From NCBI GenBank assembly GCA_018969805.1, contig JAGWXQ010000013.1, positions 1 to 12,924 of the forward strand: 12,924 nucleotides of DNA, read 5' to 3'. The position numbers and the translations under genes are program-made. Below, piece after piece: positions 7,203-12,924 of the stretch (positions are counted from its first letter, which is position 1; every line of letters starts with the position of its first letter). Under the pieces are notes generated by a model. It was not told the origin of the DNA, made no database searches, and saw only the letters and a program-made list of their open reading frames with translations. The stretch comes from Paenibacillaceae bacterium. GTDB lineage: Bacteria; Bacillota; Bacilli; Paenibacillales; YIM-B00363.

Positions 7203-7208
7203 TCTTGG

Positions 7209-7415
7209 TCAAAAACCTTTGTATTGTGGCTCTTCTTGCTCCAGTTGTTGGACGCGCGATTCGAGTTGGGCGACGATGGATTTTGTCGATTGCGCTGCGG
7301 TAGTAAACGACTGCTTCGCATCTTTATTTTGCGTACTTAAGGCGAACTGTTCCAGGCTTGCCTGTGCACTTTTGAGTGAGGCAAGGCATGTTTTGACATC
7401 TGATGCTACGGTCAT
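7209..7415 (-). CDS. Small DUF1657 protein (68 aa), spoVA2mob-associated
   Basis: A short helical protein of the DUF1657 family, found almost only in spore formers beside spoVA2mob-type operons. The pattern TVASDVKTCLASLKSAQASLEQFALSTQN, then KQSFTTAAQSTKSIVAQLESRVQQLEQEEPQYKGF, matches the family. The Cys in VKxC and the ExFALxTxN segment recur in the C-terminal part of the protein encoded at 7668. The molecular function is unknown; it is expected in the forespore. The ATG at 7415 has GGAGG 6 bases upstream. In spoVA2mob operons such a gene is usually first in the operon on the same strand. Here it is divergent from the operon and 252 bp away, and it points towards yabP. Confidence 0.85.
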   Translation of the reverse strand: MTVASDVKTCLASLKSAQASLEQFALSTQNKDAKQSFTTAAQSTKSIVAQLESRVQQLEQEEPQYKGF

Positions 7416-7608
7416 AAGGCACCTCCCTCTGTGTGTTGTGCAATCATACTCATCCGTATTTCAATACACCGATCCGTTTGGCAAATCGCCGTTTGCTTCC
7501 TCGGCGCATGCAGCCCTCTGGATAGATGTTTTCCATAAGGAATGCGTATCAGTATCGCCCAGACACCGAAGTGCTATACATTGCCATCGATGGGCACGTG
7601 CACATGAC

Positions 7609-7638
7609 GCATCATTTTTGTGCACGCAAACCATACTG
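7609..7638 (+). promoter_or_regulatory. Candidate sigma-G promoter of the spoVA operon
   Basis: GCATC (7609-7613) and CATACTG (7632-7638) are separated by 18 bp. The sigma-G consensus is about GHATR-N18-CATNHTA, so 10 of 12 positions agree. It ends 29 bp before the first ATG of the operon, leaving a short leader that contains the strong AAGGAGG at 7653-7659. SpoVA operons are normally transcribed by sigma-G in the forespore, which fits. Confidence 0.55.
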
Positions 7639-7667
7639 CGGTGCATCCGGATAAGGAGGGGGCGCAT

Positions 7668-8528
7668 ATGCCGACTGCGATCGAAATAACGTTGCGCACA
7701 CTCGCATCGATTGCGACGCTGTTTTTGCTCACAAAACTCATCGGAAAACGGCAAGTGAGCGAACTGTCCGTATTCGAGTACATTACCGGAATTACGCTCG
7801 GCAGTATGGCTGCATACATCTCCCTTGATTTGCGATCGAGCTGGACCCACGGTGTGCTCTCCTTGTGCGTCTGGGTCGCCGTAAGCGTGGCGATCGAATA
7901 CGCACAGCTCAAAAGCCGTCGTGCACAAAAATGGATCGACGGCACACCGACGGTATTGATTCGCGATGGGAAAATTATGGAAGAAAACTTAAAAAAAGAA
8001 CGACTGACCATCGAGGAATTGCTGCAACAATTGCGCACCAAAGATGTTTTTTTGGTGTCCGATGTGCAATACGCCGTCATGGAGGCAAACGGCACGATCA
8101 ACGTACTGCTTACAAAGGAAAATCAGCCCCTCACCCCAAAACAGCTCGGCATTACCGTCCAAAACGCCCAAGAGCCGGCTACGGTCATTATCGACGGCAG
8201 CATCGTCCCCGAGGCACTTGCGACGCGTGGACTGAGCCTCGGGTGGCTGCATGAGACGCTAGACAAACAAGGACTCGCCGTAGACAACATCGTACTGGCG
8301 CAAGTAGACGGGCTCGGCCAACTGACCGTAGATACGTTTGACGACCAGCTTACGATCGCAAAACCGCAAGAACCGATTCGTACGTACGTCACGATCAAAA
8401 AATGCATCGCCGACCTCGAAAGTTTCGCACTCGCGACACGGAACAGCGGGACAAAAAAACAGTACGCCGGCATGCACAAACAATTACTTTCCATTGCCAA
8501 CACCCTAAAACCTTTGCTCCTACGCTAA
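7668..8528 (+). CDS. DUF421-DUF1657 membrane protein (YetF-like, '2Duf' type), 286 aa
   Basis: The N-terminal part has hydrophobic segments at about residues 5-24, 36-54 and 60-79. The cytoplasmic DUF421 (YetF) domain follows, with the motifs TKLIGKRQVSELSVFEYITGITLGS (22-46), PTVLIRDGKIMEENLKKERLTIEELLQQLR (94-123) and DVQYAVMEANGTINVL (132-147). The C-terminal 50 residues (VTIKKCIADLESFALATRN onward) are a DUF1657 domain, about 7 residues shorter than the separate DUF1657 protein at 7209. This two-domain protein is characteristic of spoVA2mob; the Bacillus version, called 2Duf, has been linked to higher wet-heat resistance of spores and probably acts in the inner spore membrane. The ATG at 7668 has AAGGAGG 8 bases upstream. 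It is the first gene of the operon, 18 bp before spoVAC. Confidence 0.9.
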   Translation: MPTAIEITLRTLASIATLFLLTKLIGKRQVSELSVFEYITGITLGSMAAYISLDLRSSWTHGVLSLCVWVAVSVAIEYAQLKSRRAQKWIDGTPTVLIRDGKIMEENLKKERLTIEELLQQLRTKDVFLVSDVQYAVMEANGTINVLLTKENQPLTPKQLGITVQNAQEPATVIIDGSIVPEALATRGLSLGWLHETLDKQGLAVDNIVLAQVDGLGQLTVDTFDDQLTIAKPQEPIRTYVTIKKCIADLESFALATRNSGTKKQYAGMHKQLLSIANTLKPLLLR

Positions 8529-8546
8529 CGAAAGCGAGGTGTCACA

Positions 8547-9032
8547 ATGTCGAACAAAAAAACGAAAAACTTAACACCGATCCAACAACAATACACCGCA
8601 CTCGCTGCCTCCCGTGAGCCAAAGCGCAGCGTCGTGAAAAATTGCCTTCGGGCTTTTGTGAGCGGTGGCCTCATTTGCCTCCTCGGTGAAGCGATACGGC
8701 AAGCACTGATCGCGTGGGGGGGATTTACAGCAAAAACAGCCGGTGATCCGACCGTCGCCATCCTGATCGCGCTCGCCGTCGTTCTGACTGCGGCAGGCGT
8801 GTACGACAAAATTGGACAATGGGCCGGTGCAGGCTCCGCCGTTCCCGTCACCGGGTTTGCCAATTCGCTCGCTTCTGCAGCCATCGAACACCGCAGCGAA
8901 GGGATCGTTCTTGGTGTCGGGGGGCAAATGTTTCGCATCGCAGGACCCGTCATCGTGTTTGGCACTGCCGCCGCTTTTGCCGTAGGCATCATCCATTTGA
9001 TCGTGCGCGCGCTTCTCGGGGGTGCGCCATGA
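8547..9032 (+). CDS. spoVAC: Stage V sporulation protein AC (161 aa)
   Basis: Integral membrane protein of the SpoVA complex, which takes up dipicolinic acid (DPA) into the forespore and releases it on germination. In Bacillus subtilis SpoVAC behaves as a mechanosensitive channel. A polar N-terminus (1-34) is followed by hydrophobic segments at about 36-58, 68-86, 118-135 and 136-156. The signature GAGSAVPVTGFANSLASAAIEHRSEGIVLGVGG (about 94-126) is the conserved SpoVAC/SpoVAE motif and recurs in the SpoVAE encoded downstream, showing that the two are related. The ATG at 8547 has GAGGT about 7 bases upstream. The stop overlaps the spoVAD start by 4 bases (ATGA), indicating coupled translation. 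Length is usual for the family. Confidence 0.95.
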   Translation: MSNKKTKNLTPIQQQYTALAASREPKRSVVKNCLRAFVSGGLICLLGEAIRQALIAWGGFTAKTAGDPTVAILIALAVVLTAAGVYDKIGQWAGAGSAVPVTGFANSLASAAIEHRSEGIVLGVGGQMFRIAGPVIVFGTAAAFAVGIIHLIVRALLGGAP

Positions 9033-10084
9033 CCGTACGACGCACAGGCCATCAGACGTTTATCTTCGATCAACACCCGATCGTGCGCAGTGTCGCGACC
9101 GTCGTCGGTCCGATGGAAGGCGCAGGACCACTCGCCCGCGATTTTGATATCGTGCACGCCGACATGATGCTGACCGAGAAAAGCTGGGAAAAAGCGGAGA
9201 GAAAAATGCTTGAGGAAGCCTGCACACTTGCGATCGAAAACGCAGAGCTCCAAAAAGAATCTGTTGATTTTTTTATCGCCGGCGATCTCATGAACCAGCT
9301 CACAAGCGCAAGTTTTGTTGCGGAAAAACTTGCAATTCCGCACATCGGTGTCTTCGGTGCATGCTCCACATCGATGGCATCGCTCGCATTAGGTGCGCTG
9401 TACATCGGATCCGGTGTCGCACAGCACGTCCTTACGGCGACGTGCAGCCACAATGCGACCGCAGAAAAACAGTTTCGCTACCCGACCGAGTACGGTGCAC
9501 AAAAACCACCGACCGCGCAACATACGGTGACTGGTGCCGGCGCGGCTGTACTGAGCAATATCGGTGACGGAGAGGGCGACGCCATTACCATCGCTGCAGC
9601 AACCATCGGCCGCGTCATTGACATGGGCATAACCGATCCGATGAACATGGGTGCAGCGATGGCACCAGCAGCCGTAGATACAATCACTGCCCACTTGCGC
9701 GATATGCGCTGCAACGCAGACGCCTACGACATTATCGTCACAGGAGATCTCGCCGCAGTCGGGCACGAGCTCGCCTGTACGTTGCTGCATCGCCACGGCA
9801 TCCATGACGCAGCAGCGCGCTTGGTGGACTGCGGATTGCTGATCTTTGACCGCACTGCGCAAGAAGTACAAGCGGGGGGCAGTGGTTGCGGGTGCAGTGC
9901 CGTAGTCACGTTTGGCCATCTGTTCAAACGGATGCTTCGCGGGGAATGGCAACGCATGCTCGTCGTCGCCACTGGGGCACTCCTCTCCCCGTTGACGTTT
10001 CAGCAAGGCGAAACGATCCCAAGTGTGGCGCACGCCGTCGCGTTTTGCCGCACAACCCGTGTGCAGCAAGGAGGGGAAACATGA
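9029..10084 (+). CDS. spoVAD: Stage V sporulation protein AD (351 aa)
   Basis: Soluble, thiolase-fold protein that binds DPA and works with the SpoVA membrane proteins at the inner spore membrane. Visible family segments are GHQTFIFDQHPIVRSVATVVGPMEGAGPLARDFD (7-40), ADMMLTEKSWEKAER (44-58), the thiolase-like Cys motif VFGACSTSMASLALG (108-122, Cys112), CSHNATAEKQFRYPTEYGAQKPPTAQHTVTGAGAAVL (139-175), DMGITDPMNMGAAMAPAA (198-215) and GGSGCGCSA (283-291). The protein has no membrane segment and normal length. The start overlaps the spoVAC stop, and the stop overlaps the spoVAE start, each by 4 bases (ATGA). In the open frame, codons upstream of 9029 belong to spoVAC in another frame and are not used. 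Confidence 0.96.
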   Translation: MTVRRTGHQTFIFDQHPIVRSVATVVGPMEGAGPLARDFDIVHADMMLTEKSWEKAERKMLEEACTLAIENAELQKESVDFFIAGDLMNQLTSASFVAEKLAIPHIGVFGACSTSMASLALGALYIGSGVAQHVLTATCSHNATAEKQFRYPTEYGAQKPPTAQHTVTGAGAAVLSNIGDGEGDAITIAAATIGRVIDMGITDPMNMGAAMAPAAVDTITAHLRDMRCNADAYDIIVTGDLAAVGHELACTLLHRHGIHDAAARLVDCGLLIFDRTAQEVQAGGSGCGCSAVVTFGHLFKRMLRGEWQRMLVVATGALLSPLTFQQGETIPSVAHAVAFCRTTRVQQGGET

Positions 10085-10446
10085 TCTTTTTTTGGGCATT
10101 TGTCGTGGGTGGCGCAATTTGTTTGTGCGGGCAGCTGTGCTACGACGTATTGCGCCTATCCCCCGCGCATACGATGACGTTGCTCGTTGTTACCGGGGCA
10201 CTCGTCGATGGCATCATCATTGACGGTACGAGCATGTACGATCGATTGATCGCGTTTGCAGGGGCAGGTGCCAGCGTCCCGATTACGAGCTTCGGAAGCG
10301 CGCTCGTTCACGGTGCACTGAGCGAGCTCAATACCCACGGTGCCATCGGCGTACTCACCGGCATTTTTGAAGTGACGAGTGCAGGAATTTCTGCCGCACT
10401 CATCTTTTCCCTCTGTGCAGCATTGCTGGTCAAACCAAAAGCATAA
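10081..10446 (+). CDS. spoVAE: Stage V sporulation protein AE (SpoVAEb type, 121 aa)
   Basis: Small membrane protein of the SpoVA DPA channel complex. Hydrophobic segments lie at about residues 2-20, 33-48, 88-100 and 101-116. The conserved motif GAGASVPITSFGSALVHGALSELNTHGAIGVLTGIFEV (about 61-98) aligns with GAGSAVPVTGFANSLASAAIE in SpoVAC, so the two are paralogues. The ATG at 10081 has AAGGAGG 6 bases upstream and overlaps the spoVAD stop. It is the last gene of the operon: only 3 bp separate its TAA from the stop of the convergent photolyase gene, with no terminator hairpin visible. No spoVAA, spoVAB, spoVAF or second DUF1657 gene follows, in line with a spoVA2mob-like set. Confidence 0.93.
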   Translation: MIFFWAFVVGGAICLCGQLCYDVLRLSPAHTMTLLVVTGALVDGIIIDGTSMYDRLIAFAGAGASVPITSFGSALVHGALSELNTHGAIGVLTGIFEVTSAGISAALIFSLCAALLVKPKA

Positions 10447-10449
10447 CGA

Positions 10450-11796
10450 TTACGAACGCACCATTTGTGCATATACGTCGATGGCGCGCTGCCTTGAGCG
10501 GTGCACATCGACGATCGCATTAGGGCGCGGTTCATGAATGTCTGGATCCCCTGCAAGCGCAGGCAACCACCGGCGAATGTACGCACCATCTGGATCCCAT
10601 TTTTTGGACTGGAGCACAGGGTTCATAATGCGAAAATACGGCGCCGCATCGTATCCAAAGGAGCTGCTCCACAACCATCCCCCTCTATTTTGGACGTTAT
10701 CGTAATCCGTCAAACAGCGGCGAAAGTGCGCCTCTCCGTATTGAAACGGGACGAGCAAGTTTTTGGTCAAAAACATCGCCACAATCATGCGCAGACGATT
10801 GTGCAACCACCCCGTCTCTCTGAGTTCGGTCATCGCGGCATCAACGACCGGCACACCCGTGCGTGCTTCTTCCCACGCTGAAAGATGCTCTGTGGAAAGT
10901 GCAGGGTGTTCCATTACAAAATCGTATCCAAAAAAACGAGGATCGCGCGCCTGATACAAATAAAACTCGCGCCACGCCAATTGGCGCACCCACGCCTCTG
11001 CCTCGGGCACAATCGCATCGGGATCAGAAGACACCTCTGCCAACGCAGCGACGATGTCCCGTACAGAAACGACACCCGCGTTGATGTACGCGCTCAGCCG
11101 ACTCGTCATGGGACCACCACCATAAGGATCGCGCTGGGCTGCGTACGCGCGCACATTGGTGCGGATAAATGCCCGCATTTGCGCCATGCCGTCGATCGAC
11201 ACCGTCTTCGGAAACTGCGCCAAAAAATGCACCGCACTGTGCATCCCTTGCACATCACGTACGGTGTGTAATTGTTCGAGCCGCGTTCCCACGACGCGCT
11301 GCGGAAATGCACCCAGCGTTTCGCGCCATCGCTTATAAAAGGGTGTGAACACCAAAAACGGCGTATCAAACGGCCGCCGCGCAACGTCGTGCAGCTGTTT
11401 CGGATCTACAAGCACATCGTCTTCGATCGTCGTCACTGTTATGCCTTGCAGCCGACACCATGCCGTGATGCGCGCATCGCGATCACGGGCATACGGCGTC
11501 ACCTCAGAAGAAAAGACGACTTCTTCAATCGGATTGTGTGTACATACGTGCTTAACGACTTCGACTGGATCGCCTGCCCATACGTGCAGTGTTGCACCAG
11601 CTTGCGCGTACTGCGCGAACAATGCGGATACCGCGCTGAAAAAAAACAAACCACTATGGGAGTTTTGTCGCCCCCCCGCCACAAGCGCATCATCGACGAC
11701 AAACGCATGCACACTCGGGCGCGATCGAGACGCGATCCATTCCCATGCGCGCATATCTGTCGTGCGCAGCTGCTTGCGGTGCAAAAACAAAATCAT
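10450..11796 (-). CDS. phr: Deoxyribodipyrimidine photolyase, class I (448 aa)
   Basis: FAD enzyme that repairs UV-induced cyclobutane pyrimidine dimers using light. The N-terminal antenna domain opens with an unusual ILFLHRKQLRTTD in place of the common LVWFRRDLRLTDN. The C-terminal FAD domain is typical: DPYGGGPMTSRLSAYINAG (223-241), QLAWREFY (272-279), GVPVVDAAMTELRETGWLHNRLRM (314-337), DYDNVQNRGGWLWSSS (364-379) and DAAPYFRIMNP (383-393). Asn370 corresponds to the FAD-contacting Asn378 of Escherichia coli PhrB. Aligned by eye, Trp374 matches Trp382, but Phe351 and Pro298 occupy the places of Trp359 and Trp306, so the classical Trp triad seems incomplete. The ATG at 11796 has GGGGTGA 6 bases upstream. 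It converges on spoVAE. A cryptochrome-like role is less likely. Confidence 0.93.
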   Translation of the reverse strand: MILFLHRKQLRTTDMRAWEWIASRSRPSVHAFVVDDALVAGGRQNSHSGLFFFSAVSALFAQYAQAGATLHVWAGDPVEVVKHVCTHNPIEEVVFSSEVTPYARDRDARITAWCRLQGITVTTIEDDVLVDPKQLHDVARRPFDTPFLVFTPFYKRWRETLGAFPQRVVGTRLEQLHTVRDVQGMHSAVHFLAQFPKTVSIDGMAQMRAFIRTNVRAYAAQRDPYGGGPMTSRLSAYINAGVVSVRDIVAALAEVSSDPDAIVPEAEAWVRQLAWREFYLYQARDPRFFGYDFVMEHPALSTEHLSAWEEARTGVPVVDAAMTELRETGWLHNRLRMIVAMFLTKNLLVPFQYGEAHFRRCLTDYDNVQNRGGWLWSSSFGYDAAPYFRIMNPVLQSKKWDPDGAYIRRWLPALAGDPDIHEPRPNAIVDVHRSRQRAIDVYAQMVRS

Positions 11797-11881
11797 CGCA
11801 CGTCACCCCCCATACATCATACTCATATTGTCGCAATGATGCCCTCCGCACGCAAGGCGGACTCATGACTGGATGCAGCTG

Positions 11882-11898
11882 ATGCGTACGGTACGCAT
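11882..11898. promoter_or_regulatory. 17-bp palindrome upstream of phr (operator-like)
   Basis: ATGCGTAC-G-GTACGCAT is a perfect inverted repeat with a single central base, centred about 94 bp before the phr start. Its short symmetric arms look like a dimeric repressor or activator site. No regulator was recognised and no clear phr promoter was found beside it. Confidence 0.45.
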
Positions 11899-12014
11899 AC
11901 TTTCCAGGAAATAAGAAAAGAGATCGTTTTCCAATTAAACAATCTGTATTCCCATGCATTGGCAATTCAACATTTTTTTCATTCAAAAAAAATTAAAAAT
12001 AACACATGTTCCTA

Positions 12015-12043
12015 TTGCAAATTTCTGGTGCTCATTTTATGAT
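12015..12043 (+). promoter_or_regulatory. Sigma-A-type promoter facing the TspO-like gene
   Basis: TTGCAA (12015-12020) and TATGAT (12038-12043) are separated by exactly 17 bp, with an A/T-rich tract just upstream (11975-12003) that could act as an UP element. Transcription would begin near 12050, giving a leader of about 330 nt before the TTG at 12381. The length suggests a regulatory leader or an unrecognised small transcript. Confidence 0.6.
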
Positions 12044-12185
12044 ATGTTCATGATGTCCAGTGCACCGCGTGCGCTCTCTGCTTCCCACGCACTGTAGGCA
12101 AAAAGCGATTGTCCTGTGCAACAGTATGCTGCGCTGTGCGCGCGCTCCCATTTCTTGTTGCTTTTTATTGCATTCCGTTATGCTT

Positions 12186-12261
12186 CATGTGTGCATCATG
12201 AAAACCAATTGCATCTCTGCACACCCCCGCATGCATGTGTGTTTGTACAGCGAACCAATTG
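12186..12261 (+). repeat. Imperfect direct repeat in the leader
   Basis: CATGTGTG then nine bases then AACCAATTG (12186-12211) recurs as CATGTGTG then eleven bases then AACCAATTG (12234-12261). The two AACCAATTG copies are exactly 50 bp apart, about five helical turns. Function is unknown. Confidence 0.5.
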
Positions 12262-12380
12262 TTTGTGTGAAAACAAACAGATCCTCCTAGTTTCTTTACA
12301 CAACTTGCCTTATTCAAAGAACGGTGCATTCATGCACACACTCGTTGTTGTGAACACGCATTATGAAAGGAGCACCATAT

Positions 12381-12924
12381 TGCTGGATACTTTTTTTCGC
12401 AAATTTAGGGCACAGCATGCGACAAACGCGATGCCTTTTTCCTGGTGGACAGGAGAATTGCGCACAACACCTCGGTTTTTTCGCATATTTATTTTACAAA
12501 TCATTGCTTTCTTTTCCATGGTTGGCACAAACGCCTTTGCGATTTTTTTACCCATCAACGGTGTGACGACAGCGCAAATTTCTGACGAGCTGATCAATTT
12601 GTTTACCCCCGCCGACGCAACATTTTCCATATGGAGTTTCATTTACACGATGCTGATTGCCTATGTTTTCGCGCCTCTTTGGTTTTTGTACAAACGATCG
12701 CCACACCCCATAACGGCAAAAGTGCGCACATTGTTTGTTCTGTCGTGCATCGCAAATTGCACCTGGATTTTTTTCTGGCACTATCGCCTTCTGGCATTTT
12801 CTGTTGTCTCGATCTTTGTGTTATTGCTTTGTCTCGTGCATATGTACGTCCAAATACACCCTGTCCCACTGACGTGGTCGCGTCTATGGACGATACGCTT
12901 TCCGATCGCCTTATATCTCGGTTG
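12381..12924 (+). CDS. TspO/MBR-like tryptophan-rich membrane protein, N-terminal part (runs off right edge)
   Basis: Starting at TTG 12381, preceded by AAAGGAG with a 7-base spacer, an uninterrupted frame of 181 codons reaches the window edge. A polar, basic N-terminus of about 37 residues is followed by a membrane segment (IFILQIIAFFSMVGTNAFAI) and then LPINGVTTAQISDELINLFTPADATFSIWSFIY. The pattern LPINGxTTxxISDxLxxLFTPAxxxFSIWxxIY is typical of the longer TspO/MBR-related 'tryptophan-rich sensory protein' family of Firmicutes. Further hydrophobic segments follow (FVLSCIANCTWIFFWHY and VVSIFVLLLCLVHMYV). Function in these bacteria is poorly known; a transport or sensing role is only family inference. 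An internal ATG at 12432 is possible but lacks a ribosome-binding site. Confidence 0.8.

Larger units (their letters stand above)
11797..12380. other. 584-bp intergenic region between divergent phr and TspO-like genes
   Basis: No convincing gene is seen. The part near 11930-12010 is AT-rich, unlike the rest of the window. It holds a 17-bp palindrome on the phr side, a sigma-A-type promoter facing right at 12015-12043 and an imperfect direct repeat at 12186-12261. Further short inverted repeats in the leader are GTGTGCA/TGCACAC (12189-12195 and 12218-12224) and GTGCAT/ATGCAC (12324-12337). No tRNA or T-run terminator was recognised. Confidence 0.7.

Noticed and set aside
4149..7465. Shared 12-mer CCGTATTTCAAT at 4149-4160 and 7454-7465, upstream of tilS and of the DUF1657 gene
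   Set aside because: A few identical 12-mer pairs are expected by chance in 13 kb, and the two copies lie at different distances from their genes.
10476..10513. Inverted repeat CGTCGATG/CATCGACG near the spoVAE-phr convergence, considered as a terminator
   Set aside because: The loop is 22 bases, there is no T-run, and it lies within the phr coding sequence.
12060..12290. 76-codon Cys-rich plus-strand frame with a GTG start after the 12015 promoter
   Set aside because: No ribosome-binding site is present and the composition looks random; the DNA there is dominated by short repeats.
11797..12380. Search for tRNA, T-box, CRISPR, transposase or attachment sites
   Set aside because: No cloverleaf, T-box core, regularly spaced repeats or insertion-sequence ends were found here or elsewhere in the window.
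12363..12642. Short ORFs on both strands (12364-12566 plus, 12361-12642 minus)
   Set aside because: They are shadows of the TTG-started TspO-like frame, which has the family motif and the ribosome-binding site.

Overview
The window looks like chromosomal DNA of an endospore-forming Firmicute (Bacilli). The right-to-left gene order yabP-yabQ-divIC-yabR-spoIIE-tilS-hpt-ftsH is the conserved sporulation/cell-division neighbourhood known from Bacillus, here followed by nadA. A second block carries a spoVA operon. Base composition is near balanced, GTG/TTG starts are common, and CGATCG is strikingly frequent (about 25 copies by eye). An Alicyclobacillaceae-type organism is a reasonable guess from the ftsH-nadA junction, but this is inference.

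Layout. 1-7081 (minus strand): partial nadA, ftsH, hpt, tilS, a short spoIIE-like phosphatase gene, yabR, divIC, yabQ and yabP. 7209-7415 (minus): a small DUF1657 gene. 7668-10446 (plus): a four-gene operon of DUF421-DUF1657 protein, spoVAC, spoVAD and spoVAE, resembling the mobile heat-resistance operon spoVA2mob but without its YhcN/YlaJ lipoprotein gene. 10450-11796 (minus): a class I photolyase, tail-to-tail with spoVAE and only 3 bp away. 11797-12380: a 584-bp intergenic region with a palindrome, a good sigma-A-type promoter and an imperfect direct repeat. 12381 to the end (plus): the start of a TspO/MBR-like membrane protein that begins with TTG.

How it works together. Candidate promoters fit the sporulation cascade: a Spo0A-box/sigma-A element before spoIIE, a sigma-E-like promoter before yabP-yabQ, and a sigma-G-like promoter before the spoVA operon. 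SpoIIE normally activates sigma-F, YabP/YabQ act in the mother cell, and SpoVA proteins move dipicolinic acid into the forespore. TilS, Hpt and FtsH are housekeeping proteins, and tilS/hpt look translationally coupled.

Most notable points: SpoIIE appears reduced to its phosphatase part, with no room for the N-terminal membrane domain; the spoVA2mob-like block and photolyase lie where other Bacilli continue the yabP region; and the photolyase appears to lack two of the three tryptophans of the classical electron-transfer triad.
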